Positions 17,205 through 25,509 of a stretch of DNA of 37,349 bases are shown here, piece by piece. The position numbers were made by a program, and so were the translations under genes. Below the pieces are notes generated by a model. It ran no database searches. It saw nothing but the letters and a program-made list of their open reading frames with translations, and had not been told where the DNA came from. The DNA is from Prevotella sp. UBA2756. Its GTDB lineage: Bacteria > Bacteroidota > Bacteroidia > Bacteroidales > Bacteroidaceae. Location: assembly GCA_002353205.1 (NCBI GenBank), contig DEJE01000030.1, positions 2,874 through 40,222 of the forward strand. Reading direction: 5' to 3'. How positions within the stretch are numbered: position 1 is the stretch's first letter; the number at the start of each line of letters is the position of its first letter.

Positions 17205-19718
17205 ATGAAGAGAGAGATAACAGGAATCAGGAGAGTGCACCGTGTTGCAAAATGGGCGATGGCCATGCTGGCTGTCAGCCTGCTGTCGTTCATGCCTTTG
17301 CAAGCGCAGGCGCAGGCTTATCGTCTTTGGTACGACCGACCTGCACAGACGTGGACGCAGGCGCTGCCCATCGGAAACGGGACGCTGGGCGGTATGGTCT
17401 TCGGAACGCCGGCCGTGGAGCGCATCCAGCTCAACGAAGAGACCATCTGGGCCGGACAGCCCAACAGTGTGTGTCATCCTGCGGCACGCGAGAACCTGCC
17501 CCGTGTGCGCCAGCTCATCTACGAAGGCAAATACAAGGAAGCTGAGCAGCTGGCCAACGAGAAGGTGATGCCTGTGGGGGCGGGGCAGAACTCGGGAATG
17601 CCTTTCCAACCCTTCGGCGACCTCTTCATCGCCATGCCCGGACACGCTGACTATAGCGGTTACGAGCGGTTCCTGGACTTAAAAAACGCCCATTCCATCG
17701 TGCGTTACACCGTCGATGGCGTGCTCTATGAGCGTGAGACGATAGCCCCGCTCGGCAGCAAGGTCATCGCCGTGCACCTGACGGCCTCCCGACCCGGCAA
17801 GATCTCGTTCACGGCATCGTTTACCACGCCTCACAACGATGTGCTTATCGGAGGTGAAGGGGAGGAGGCTACGCTCCACGGTGTGTCGGCCAAGCACGAG
17901 AACCTGAAGGGGAAAGTGCGCTTTCAGGGCAGGATGGCGGCAGTGGCGACGGGTGGCACCGTCAGCCAGAGCAACGGACAGGTCAGCGTGCTCGGTGCCG
18001 ATGAGGCTACGCTCTTCGTTACCGTTGGCACCAACGTCGTCAGCTACAAAGATATCACGGGCGATGAGGTCAGACAGAGCCGGGACCGGCTTCACGAAGC
18101 CATGGCCCTGGGCTATGAACAGCTGAAGAAGCGCCACGAGGAACTCTATCACCGCTACTACGACCGCGTGCGCCTCAACCTCGGCGACGACCGTTTCCCC
18201 ACGGTTCCCACCGACCGCCGCGTGAGCACCTTCCGCGAGCATGCCGACAACCATCTTGTGGCCACCTATTTCCAGTTCGGACGCTATCTGCTCATCTGCT
18301 CGTCGCAGCCCGACAACATCAATCCTGCCAACCTGCAAGGGCTTTGGAACGAGAAGATGCTGCCGTCGTGGGACTCGAAGTACACCACCAACATCAACCT
18401 GGAGATGAACTACTGGCCGTCGGAGGTGACCAACCTCACCGAGATGAACGGTCCGCTGTTCCGATTGATCGATGAAATCAGCCAAACTGGACGGCAGACA
18501 GCAGAGAAGATGTACGGTGCCGAGGGCTGGGTGCTCCATCATAACACCGACCAATGGCGCGTCACGGGACCCATCGACCACGCTTCGAGCGGTCTGTGGT
18601 GCACGGGAGCCGGTTGGATTTGCCGTCATCTGTGGGAGCATTATCTCTACACGGGCGACGTGGACTTCCTCCGCCAGGCCTATCCCATCATGCTCGAAGC
18701 AGCCCGTTTCTACTCTCAGATACTGGTGGAGCATCCCTCGCTGACGACCCGAACATCCGAGCCGTACCTCGTCATCTGCCCCGGTGAGTCGCCCGAACAC
18801 GGCGGAAAGGGCCGACAGTCGCCTCTCGATGCCGGCGTCACGATGGACAACCAGATTCTCTTCGAGCTTTACAACGAGGTGTTGCAGGCGGCGAGCATCG
18901 TAGGAGACAACGACCCACTGCTCAAGACGCTCACGGCACAGCTCAAACGCCTGCCGCCCATGCAGGTGGGAAGCTGGGGACAGCTGCAGGAATGGCTCGA
19001 CGATGTTGACGATCCGCAGGACAACCACCGCCATTTCTCCCACCTCTTCGGCCTCTATCCCTCCAATCAGATCTCTCCCTACCGCACACCGGCGCTCTTC
19101 CGCGCTGCCCGCACCTCGCTACAGGCGCGTGGCGACGTGTCTACAGGGTGGTCGATGGGGTGGAAGGTGTGCTCATGGGCGCGGCTGTTGGATGGCGACC
19201 ATGCCTATAAGCTCATTCAGGATCAGCTGACGCTCACCGCCGACACGTTCCTCATCTTCGGCACACAGAAGCAGCGCGGCGGCACTTATCCCAACCTCTT
19301 CGATGCCCATCCGCCGTTCCAGATTGACGGAAACTTCGGCTGCACGGCCGGCATCGCCGAGATGCTGCTCCAAAGCCATGACGGTTTCCTCTTCCTGCTG
19401 CCCGCCCTGCCCACGGCATGGGGGAGCGGCAGCGTCAGCGGTCTGCGTGCGCGTGGTGGTTTCGAGGTCGATCTTGAGTGGTCCGACGGTCGGTTGTCGC
19501 GCGCTGTGGTGCGTTCGGAGCGTGGCGGCGTCTGTCGGTTGCGCTCGCTTGTGCCCCTGAAGGGCAAGGGCCTGCGCGCAGCGCGTGGTGCCAATCCCAA
19601 TCCGCTCTGTCAGGTGCCCGTCGTGCCCACGCCTGCCAGCGAAAAGGTCAGCGTCCCGAAGACCTATCTCTACGATCTTGTCACCGAGCCCGGCCGTGAA
19701 TATATCCTGCGGCGGTAG
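17205..19718 (+). CDS. GH95 family glycoside hydrolase (alpha-L-fucosidase / alpha-L-galactosidase)
   Basis: An 837-residue secreted protein of the family's usual length. After the signal peptide come the characteristic N-terminal beta domain opening (WYDRPAQTW, ALPIGNGTLGGMVFG, LNEETIW), then the (alpha/alpha)6 barrel with NLQGLWNEK, YTTNINLEMNYWP, HNTDQWR and SPEHGG, and a C-terminal beta domain. GH95 enzymes invert alpha-1,2-linked L-fucose or L-galactose; either is possible here. It is the last gene of the three-enzyme run, and its end is only 18 bp from the convergent PIN gene. Its neighbours favour a plant cell-wall target over a host glycan, by inference. Confidence 0.92.
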   Translation: MKREITGIRRVHRVAKWAMAMLAVSLLSFMPLQAQAQAYRLWYDRPAQTWTQALPIGNGTLGGMVFGTPAVERIQLNEETIWAGQPNSVCHPAARENLPRVRQLIYEGKYKEAEQLANEKVMPVGAGQNSGMPFQPFGDLFIAMPGHADYSGYERFLDLKNAHSIVRYTVDGVLYERETIAPLGSKVIAVHLTASRPGKISFTASFTTPHNDVLIGGEGEEATLHGVSAKHENLKGKVRFQGRMAAVATGGTVSQSNGQVSVLGADEATLFVTVGTNVVSYKDITGDEVRQSRDRLHEAMALGYEQLKKRHEELYHRYYDRVRLNLGDDRFPTVPTDRRVSTFREHADNHLVATYFQFGRYLLICSSQPDNINPANLQGLWNEKMLPSWDSKYTTNINLEMNYWPSEVTNLTEMNGPLFRLIDEISQTGRQTAEKMYGAEGWVLHHNTDQWRVTGPIDHASSGLWCTGAGWICRHLWEHYLYTGDVDFLRQAYPIMLEAARFYSQILVEHPSLTTRTSEPYLVICPGESPEHGGKGRQSPLDAGVTMDNQILFELYNEVLQAASIVGDNDPLLKTLTAQLKRLPPMQVGSWGQLQEWLDDVDDPQDNHRHFSHLFGLYPSNQISPYRTPALFRAARTSLQARGDVSTGWSMGWKVCSWARLLDGDHAYKLIQDQLTLTADTFLIFGTQKQRGGTYPNLFDAHPPFQIDGNFGCTAGIAEMLLQSHDGFLFLLPALPTAWGSGSVSGLRARGGFEVDLEWSDGRLSRAVVRSERGGVCRLRSLVPLKGKGLRAARGANPNPLCQVPVVPTPASEKVSVPKTYLYDLVTEPGREYILRR

Positions 19719-19736
19719 AAGACGACGCGGTATTCA

Positions 19737-20162
19737 TCACTCCCTAACGGATAAATATTTTACGATGTTGAGGAATTCTGTTAGTGTACGAACATCAACT
19801 TTGGGGAAATCATAATTCTTCAGCTCAGCAAAATGGCGGTCATTGCTGACAATATAAGTTGCTCCCGCGGTAATAGCGCAGTCAACGAATTTGTTGTCGT
19901 CGGGATCAGCTTTAATCAGGTTAAAACGGTACACAGGGTTCACAAATTCTACGTTGTAAGCACTCTCAATGGCAGAAAGAACCTCCTCTGTAAATGTTTT
20001 GTCCTCGGTTATGCGTAGTAGAAGCTCCTCGTATTCCAGAAGAATCTCGGTGCTTACACACAGCGTGTACATACCTGTACGAAAAGCCTTCCAAATATCA
20101 TATCCGTATGTGTTGGGAATAATGATAGGAATGAGACAATTAGTGTCTAAGACTATCTTCAT
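19737..20162 (-). CDS. PIN-domain toxin of a toxin-antitoxin pair
   Basis: A 141-residue PIN-domain protein of the COG1569 type. The acidic residues of the metal site are visible: Asp in VLDTNCLI at the N-terminus, Glu in EILLEYEE, Asp in DPDDNKFVDCA, and Asp in SNDRHF. PIN toxins are Mg-dependent ribonucleases that cut RNA when not bound by their antitoxin. Its start overlaps the end of the upstream small gene by 4 bp (ATGA), the usual arrangement for such pairs. Confidence 0.88.
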   Translation of the reverse strand: MKIVLDTNCLIPIIIPNTYGYDIWKAFRTGMYTLCVSTEILLEYEELLLRITEDKTFTEEVLSAIESAYNVEFVNPVYRFNLIKADPDDNKFVDCAITAGATYIVSNDRHFAELKNYDFPKVDVRTLTEFLNIVKYLSVRE

Positions 20163-20374
20163 TTATAAGGCGTGCGGAAATGATTGTTTGCCATTTCATC
20201 GAGCGTGTCTTGTGTCCATCCCTTTTCTTTATAAAGCTGAGATGCACGAGCCTCTACTTTCTTGAAGTAGAAGTCGGATAATAGTTGCTGCACTTCTTTC
20301 AGCTCTTCCTCGGATTGCATTCGTGAGAAGAGTTGCAACAGTTGCAGCTGGATAGGATTGAAAACTGTCTGCAT
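20159..20374 (-). CDS. Putative antitoxin of the PIN pair
   Basis: A 71-residue, mostly helical protein starting MQTVFNPIQLQLLQLF. The start at 20374 is favoured because an AGGAG sits just upstream on the minus strand, whereas the ATG at 20407 lies in promoter DNA. No DNA-binding fold can be named from sequence. Its place directly upstream of the PIN gene with a 4-bp overlap is the main reason for calling it an antitoxin. Confidence 0.75.
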   Translation of the reverse strand: MQTVFNPIQLQLLQLFSRMQSEEELKEVQQLLSDFYFKKVEARASQLYKEKGWTQDTLDEMANNHFRTPYK

Positions 20375-20404
20375 GAGTATCTCCTTTCTCTTTCTTTTTC
20401 TGTG

Positions 20405-20412
20405 CAAATATA
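20405..20412 (-). promoter_or_regulatory. -7 element for the toxin-antitoxin pair
   Basis: The minus strand reads TATATTTG, 31 bp upstream of the antitoxin start. About 19 bp further upstream there is ATTG, an imperfect -33 match. Confidence 0.6.
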
Positions 20413-20484
20413 CGAAAATATTCCGAAAAACAATGCAGATTGCACATTATTTTGTTGATACCGACCTTGAAGATGCTCCCACGA

Positions 20485-20519
20485 CACAAAAAACGGGGCG
20501 CAGACCCCGTTTTTTTGTG
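20485..20519 (-). terminator. Terminator of the DUF4105 / surface-protein operon
   Basis: ACGGGG and CCCCGT form a GC stem around CGCAGA, extended by A and T tracts on the two sides (CACAAAAAA against TTTTTTTGTG). It lies 15 bp beyond the stop of the 76-residue gene. The symmetric tracts would also terminate in the other direction. Confidence 0.88.
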
Positions 20520-20533
20520 CTTATCCTGTCTGC

Positions 20534-20764
20534 TTAGTAGCCGTAGCTGTCATCGTCGTCGTTGCCCCACAGCGTCTTTGAGGGGTCGGTGAGTTCCTCG
20601 TCGTCAATGTCTCCCCAGATGCCGTTTTGCTCCTTGGCGGCCTCGTTGTCGGGATCTACGATCTGGTTGCTGATAGGCACATCCAGACCGGCGCAGTAGG
20701 ATTCGGGGCATACGCGCACCACCTCCGTCTCGGGCTTCACGTATATTGTTTTCTTCGTATTCAT
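20534..20764 (-). CDS. Small protein with Bacteroidota YVKPExEVV leader-like start
   Basis: A 76-residue protein without a predicted signal peptide. The start MNTKKTIYVKPETEVVRV is the pattern seen on many small Bacteroidota proteins of unknown role, sometimes compared with leader peptides of modified peptides. Two cysteines follow (VCPESYC), then an acidic C-terminal half with two similar Gly-Asp segments (WGDIDDEELTDPSK and WGNDDDD). The first contains GDIDDEE, which is also present near the C-terminus of the 742-residue protein encoded 15 bp upstream. It is the last gene of the operon, directly before a strong terminator. I do not recognise a function. Confidence 0.75.
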   Translation of the reverse strand: MNTKKTIYVKPETEVVRVCPESYCAGLDVPISNQIVDPDNEAAKEQNGIWGDIDDEELTDPSKTLWGNDDDDSYGY

Positions 20765-20779
20765 TCTTTCGTTTCTCTT

Positions 20780-23008
20780 TTATTTCACAACAAACTTCTT
20801 GTTATTCCTGATATAGATGCCGCGCCCGGGATTCTCCACCTTGCGGCCCAGCAGGTCGTAGATGGGAGCATCGGTGCTGCTGTTGTCGGTAGCCACGGTG
20901 ATGCCCGTCACCGTTCCTTCTTCTTCATCGTCGATGTCGCCGAACACAAACGAGGCGTTCTTTGCTGCTTGCTGCAAGTCTGTAGGCAGGTTGGTCAAAT
21001 CGAGGAATGCCTTATTGGGCGACATGTTCGTTCCTGAAGAGTGGTAGAATGCAAGTTTTCCGTTCTTGGTGGCAAGAATATACATGTTCTCTTTGTCGTT
21101 GGCCACCTGCTGATCCCTTCCGACGACATAGTTGTAACCTCTCAGCAGGTTCTCATAACCCAGTGCCTGAACGGTTGATTCATCAACGATGGGGTAGAGG
21201 AGATTGTTCACACTATTGTCCTGCGAAGCATCGTTTTGCGGGGTATTGCATTCCAATACGACAGCCGTATTGGCTGGTACTATGTCATCAGGAACCTCGG
21301 TCAGCGTTACCTTATTGGCATCGCGGTCATAGCTCATGCTCTCATCCATCGGCAGGTAGTAAGCTTTGACGCCACTCGACAACTTGTAGGGGAAGAATGC
21401 GAACATCGAGGTGTAGTACTTGCCGTTCATTGTGTTCGCAGCTTTAGCGTTGGCGCCAAAAGCACCCTCTGTTGGTCCTCCTTCTTTCAGCTCGTAAATT
21501 CTCCATTCGGCACCGTCGGGCGCAGAATCCGGGTTCTTATATTGGCTCGAAGTCTTCGTCACCAGCGTCTTCATCACAGGGGAATCACTATCTTCTTCGT
21601 CGCACAGGAAGCTGTATCTTACAGACGGTTGATTGCTGTAGTTGTCGGTTTCTTGATATGTGGCTTTATCATAAGTGTCATTGTTACTGCGATATCCCTT
21701 ACGATAAGTTGTTCCCCATGATCTATATGATATAAATCTAATATAATACTTTGGGTTGTTTTTCTGTATAATATTATTATTATCAAGTGCAAACTTAAAA
21801 TTATCAGAAGTAGGTTTGCTCGTCGTAGTTTCGACGAAGTCTTTATTACTACCAGTTTCTGTGTCATATATTAGATAGTAACCATTTCTGGATATTATCC
21901 CATTGTCATCTATTTCCCACTCTGCTCGTGGTGAAGTCGTGAAGTTTCCATTGGTTTGCAGATAATATGTAGTACCATCCTCAGTATAAGTAATATAGAA
22001 CTTCTTCGTCTTCACATTCTTCGTTGTGTAAACGACGTAGTTGTTGCTATTCGCTTTTTTATGCATGGTCAGGGGATAGGAAGCGGAGTTGATGAGGGTG
22101 TTGTATGCCACTCCGGCAGCTTTCAGGTTGCCCTCGGTGAAGTCGGTGCCATTGGTTCCATTGGTTCCCATCCTCATGAACACGGTCATGGGGTTGCCCT
22201 GAGCATCTGTCTCAGAGATCATCTTCAGACTTCCGTTGAAAGAGAAACCGTCGGGGTTGTCACTTTCGTTTTTATAGTTATGCGCAGTAGCTGCTGCGTT
22301 CCCGTAGAGACTCAGGAACCTCCCCGTACTCACGTTCTGCAATCTGACAAATGACTTCCCTAACTCTTTGAAATGAGCGTAGTAGGTGCCTTGGTTGTTA
22401 TTGTCGATGGTGAAGGTATAGTTTTCATCCGTTGAAACATAATCAGTACCATTCTTATAAGTCCATCCTGAAAATGCCATGCCGTCTTCTGTATTTGGTG
22501 TCGCTGTTAAGGTAACACTACCTCCATTAGCATTGTTTCCATCAATGCTGACGCTGCCCCTGCCTTCGTTTCCTGCCGCAACCTGTACATTTACCACTGC
22601 GGGCTTAAACACTGCATAATAAATGATGTTGGTACGAGAATTCTGGTCTTGTGAAGGGTATTCGTCTGTTACATGTAACGGATTTTTCTTCCCTACGTTT
22701 GTTCCAGTAGCAGAACCCTTTGCCCAATGATCCAGTCCATATCCTTCAGCTGGAATGGCTTTGAAATACAAATCTGTTGAAGGAGTAGAATAAACGTGGG
22801 CGCTCCCATCTGCCGTACTACCATTGTAATCCCCATTCGCTCCATTTTCGCTTATGTATACAGTTCCTCCAGCAGTAGGATCGGCATGAGCCTCCGCATG
22901 ATAGTAATAATAGTCACGTCCTGCCCACGCATTCCCTGAGCACACCACGCACATCACGATGGCGAGCGTCCATCGCAATGCTTTGACATATTGATTGAAT
23001 CTTTTCAT
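20780..23008 (-). CDS. Large secreted surface protein with Ig-like/InlB-type repeats and C-terminal sorting-type tail
   Basis: A 742-residue protein with a signal peptide (cleavage near GNAWA). The N-terminal part has two or three repeat units with GYGLDHW and AFSGWTYKNG, each ending in a YYAVF/YYAHF strand, as in Listeria-Bacteroides (InlB B-type) repeats. The middle is Asn/Thr/Tyr-rich with no family I can name. The C-terminus (APIYDLLGRKV then GIYIRNNKKFVVK) is the Prevotella tail resembling a type IX secretion signal. It is probably cell-surface or extracellular. It starts 6 bp after the DUF4105 gene and is followed 15 bp later by the small protein gene, so all three share an operon. Base composition in its middle is more AT-rich than the neighbours. 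Confidence 0.8.
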   Translation of the reverse strand: MKRFNQYVKALRWTLAIVMCVVCSGNAWAGRDYYYYHAEAHADPTAGGTVYISENGANGDYNGSTADGSAHVYSTPSTDLYFKAIPAEGYGLDHWAKGSATGTNVGKKNPLHVTDEYPSQDQNSRTNIIYYAVFKPAVVNVQVAAGNEGRGSVSIDGNNANGGSVTLTATPNTEDGMAFSGWTYKNGTDYVSTDENYTFTIDNNNQGTYYAHFKELGKSFVRLQNVSTGRFLSLYGNAAATAHNYKNESDNPDGFSFNGSLKMISETDAQGNPMTVFMRMGTNGTNGTDFTEGNLKAAGVAYNTLINSASYPLTMHKKANSNNYVVYTTKNVKTKKFYITYTEDGTTYYLQTNGNFTTSPRAEWEIDDNGIISRNGYYLIYDTETGSNKDFVETTTSKPTSDNFKFALDNNNIIQKNNPKYYIRFISYRSWGTTYRKGYRSNNDTYDKATYQETDNYSNQPSVRYSFLCDEEDSDSPVMKTLVTKTSSQYKNPDSAPDGAEWRIYELKEGGPTEGAFGANAKAANTMNGKYYTSMFAFFPYKLSSGVKAYYLPMDESMSYDRDANKVTLTEVPDDIVPANTAVVLECNTPQNDASQDNSVNNLLYPIVDESTVQALGYENLLRGYNYVVGRDQQVANDKENMYILATKNGKLAFYHSSGTNMSPNKAFLDLTNLPTDLQQAAKNASFVFGDIDDEEEGTVTGITVATDNSSTDAPIYDLLGRKVENPGRGIYIRNNKKFVVK

Positions 23009-23014
23009 ATTGCT

Positions 23015-24250
23015 TTAACTGAGTTTCTTGTTTTTATTTCTTTTTACCAGATATCTATTGAGGCTCCTGACGAGCAGGGCGACTGTGATCAGTTGATGGG
23101 GCAGGTCGAGCTCTCCGAGCAATGGAGTCATCAGGATGAAGAGCGCGAGCACTGCGCTGTAAGTGAGCCAGCATGTAGGCTCGATGCCTTTTCCGCGCAC
23201 GGTGAGCCAGAAAAGCAGCGGTACGGGGAAGAACTCCACGATGTACCAGTTCCAGTTGCTGCCGAACAGTTCTGAGTAGAACGTCACGAAGAGGAGCAGG
23301 AGACCTACGAAGGCCTGTGCCGTGAACAGCGCGATGTCGAACCAGTTAGCCATTCGCGTCTGCCCGAACTTCCATTCTGCCAGCGTCACCAGCAATGCCA
23401 CTGCCAACAGCAGGCTGAAAGCGATGACGGGCGTAAAGGGTGTGGCCTCCTCGTGGACGGTCTCTTCGCACAGTGTCTTCCCCTGATCCACGATGACAGG
23501 ACGCTCTTTCCCATCACTCTTGCTCACCAAGCGTGCTTCGCGCAACAAGTCTATCATCAAGCTCGGGCTGAGCTTATGCTCCCATGGGGAGAAATTATTG
23601 TAGATAGTCCCGAGGAACGTCACATATATGAACTCTGCCCATGGTGCCCTGTGGAGGTGATGGCGCAGGAAATCCCCATCGCGCAGCGTCATCGGATGTC
23701 GGGCAGGTCCCCATTTGAATTCGTCGTCGACCAAACACCCTTCAATGTTGTAGATGGTTGTAGACAGACAGTTGGACGTGAGGAGGTTGAAATGGCGCGT
23801 TGCGCCTGCCATCATCTCCTCGTCGAGCAGTCGCCACAGCTCTTGTTTCTCGTGGTGGGTGAGGTTCAGCTCATATTGTCGCACACCTCGTCCCTCTTTC
23901 TTTGTGTCTCTCAGAAAGACATCCGTCGGTACGGCCACATATCGTGCTTTCGCTTTTCCTGCTATGAAGGTCATGAAGCCGCCCACGTTGGTGTCGCTTT
24001 CATACGTGAACACATAGTCGAGGTTGTGGATGGGGCACTCCATGCGGAGCGTGGCGTGGCCGAAGACGGAGTAGAGCGCGTTTGTCTCTGACAGGAGCAC
24101 AATGCTTGCCGTGACGAAGTTGCTGCTGTCGGGAGCGAGTGTGTAGGTTCCTGCTTGCAGGGTGTCCTTCCCGGACGGTTGTGATGCGATTCTCGTTGTG
24201 CTGCAGAGCAGCAGCAGTAGGAGTGGCAGTCGTTTCAGCAGGAGCAGCAT
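23015..24250 (-). CDS. DUF4105 domain membrane protein
   Basis: A protein of about 411 residues. After a strongly hydrophobic leader (LLLLKRLPLLLLLL) comes a periplasmic domain with the DUF4105 hallmarks NALYSVFGHATLRM and LTSNCLSTT, where His and Cys are candidate active-site residues of this papain-like fold group. Four or five transmembrane segments follow in the C-terminal third, ending in a basic tail. The biochemical role of the family is not established. The start at 24250 gives a normal signal peptide; in-frame ATGs at 24283 and 24316 also lie downstream of the promoter element at 24344-24351. It is the first gene of the operon with the 742-residue surface protein. Confidence 0.8.
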   Translation of the reverse strand: MLLLLKRLPLLLLLLCSTTRIASQPSGKDTLQAGTYTLAPDSSNFVTASIVLLSETNALYSVFGHATLRMECPIHNLDYVFTYESDTNVGGFMTFIAGKAKARYVAVPTDVFLRDTKKEGRGVRQYELNLTHHEKQELWRLLDEEMMAGATRHFNLLTSNCLSTTIYNIEGCLVDDEFKWGPARHPMTLRDGDFLRHHLHRAPWAEFIYVTFLGTIYNNFSPWEHKLSPSLMIDLLREARLVSKSDGKERPVIVDQGKTLCEETVHEEATPFTPVIAFSLLLAVALLVTLAEWKFGQTRMANWFDIALFTAQAFVGLLLLFVTFYSELFGSNWNWYIVEFFPVPLLFWLTVRGKGIEPTCWLTYSAVLALFILMTPLLGELDLPHQLITVALLVRSLNRYLVKRNKNKKLS

Positions 24251-24343
24251 GGGGGTGTATTCTCGTTGGATGGGTGCGTGCATCAGCCGACGTGAAGTCG
24301 GTCTTCGCGCGTACATTAGTATATGTATATACACATTCGGTTG

Positions 24344-24351
24344 CAAATATA
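24344..24351 (-). promoter_or_regulatory. -7 element for the DUF4105 operon
   Basis: The minus strand reads TATATTTG followed by CAACC. It excludes the in-frame ATG at 24481 as a start and is divergent from the AraC-type regulator's promoter. Confidence 0.6.
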
Positions 24352-24492
24352 CGAAGAATCTTTCATATACAAAAAGAAAAGAGAGTTTTTTTGAGGATTT
24401 TCTAAAATCTTTGCTATCACAAAAATGATATTTTGCATGCGAAGATGTTAATTTTTTTGTGCATAATTGTAATGAATTCAAAATTTTTTACT

Positions 24493-24500
24493 TATATTTG
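24493..24500 (+). promoter_or_regulatory. -7 element for the AraC-type regulator
   Basis: TATATTTG followed by CAGCGG lies 22 bp upstream of the chosen start at 24523. The best -33 candidate (ATTG) is 23 nt away, longer than usual. Confidence 0.55.
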
Positions 24501-24522
24501 CAGCGGAATTGAAACATTACGC

Positions 24523-25167
24523 ATGAACATGGCTTTGCAAATAGCTTCTTCGCCCGAACCGTGGCTCATCGCTGCTATGGTGGTGATTGTCGTGTTGGCA
24601 GGTCTGCTCGTGGGTCTCTACGTGCAGAACAGGAACTTGCGGCGGTCGATCGGGGTCTACAAGACGGAGCATGTGGAGCTGCGCCGACAGATCGACGAAG
24701 CCCTCAGCGCGCTGAAAGAGAGTGCGCAGTCGATGAAGGCCGAGCCGCAGGGTGCGCCGGGGGGTGACAGGGAGACAGTCGCCGTCGCTGACCCGAAGAC
24801 GAAGGGTGCCGACGATGGTGTGCTCTCCGACGAAGATCTCTTCATCAGGATGGAGAAACGGTTGCTCGAAGGGAAGGCTTTTCTCAACCCGAAGCTGTCG
24901 CGCGACGACCTCGCCGCCATCATGGGTGTCGACAAGAACCGCTTCGGTGCCATCATGAAGGAGTACGGGCAGGTGAACAGCTGCACCGTGTTCCTCAACC
25001 GCATGCGCATCGACTACGCCATCATGCTGATGAACCAGCACCCTAACTTCACCATCGACGCCATAGCGAAGGCCTGCGGCATGACCAACACCGTGACCTT
25101 CACCAACTACTTCAAGCGCTACCACGACATGACGCCGTCGGAGTACAGGACGAGGCACAGTTCATAG
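24523..25167 (+). CDS. Membrane-anchored AraC-family transcription regulator
   Basis: A 214-residue protein. Residues about 10-30 form one transmembrane helix (WLIAAMVVIVVLAGLLVGLYV), then a charged coiled-coil-like stretch, a low-complexity linker and a C-terminal AraC-type DNA-binding domain with two helix-turn-helix motifs. The second contains IDAIAKACGMTNTVTFTNYFKRYHDMTPSEYR. The start at 24523 follows the promoter; the frame upstream is leader. Such anchored regulators are common in Prevotella and Bacteroides. Its divergent position suggests it may control the DUF4105 operon, by inference. The last base of the stop codon is the first base of a hairpin cassette. Confidence 0.85.
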   Translation: MNMALQIASSPEPWLIAAMVVIVVLAGLLVGLYVQNRNLRRSIGVYKTEHVELRRQIDEALSALKESAQSMKAEPQGAPGGDRETVAVADPKTKGADDGVLSDEDLFIRMEKRLLEGKAFLNPKLSRDDLAAIMGVDKNRFGAIMKEYGQVNSCTVFLNRMRIDYAIMLMNQHPNFTIDAIAKACGMTNTVTFTNYFKRYHDMTPSEYRTRHSS

Positions 25168-25252
25168 TTCTTGCTTTGCAAGCGTCGCTTCGCGCCGAGC
25201 GCATAGTGCATAGTTGATAGTGCATAATTGATAGTGCATAGTTGATAGTGCG
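25167..25252. repeat. Stutter-repeat island after the AraC-type gene (locus B)
   Basis: A cassette (25167-25204) begins GTTCTTGC with the perfect hairpin CTTGC-TTT-GCAAG and ends CCGAGCGCAT. It is followed by repeats of the words CATAGTTGATAGTG and CATAATTGATAGTG up to about 25250. The word CATAGTT is also the sequence over the AraC stop codon, so the cassette sits between copies of the phrase. The 25168-25509 gap otherwise holds only a short tandem repeat and leader DNA. Confidence 0.75.
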
Positions 25253-25277
25253 CGGTTCGTTTGGGGCCGAAGGAATC

Positions 25278-25353
25278 TGTTCTTTTGTTATTCTGTCTAA
25301 AAGAAATTTGTTCTTCTGTTATTCTTCTAAAAACATGTTCTTCTGTCTGTTAT
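25278..25353. repeat. Imperfect tandem repeat, TGTTCTTCTGTTATTC unit
   Basis: Three diverged copies start at 25278, 25309 and 25336, each TGTTCTT(T/C)TGT followed by a variable AT-rich tail ending in CTAAAA. The spacing is 31 and 27 bp. Confidence 0.6.
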
Positions 25354-25509
25354 AGGGATATTCCGCGGACATTTAGGGAATAACCTTTGCGGGGATGGGG
25401 AAAAAGATGTTTCTTTGCAGCAGTTAATGCAGGACGGCTCGTTTGGGCCGCGACTGTAAGGAAACGACATTTGGTATACATATTTAAAACAAAGGAAAGG
25501 GAAAACAGG

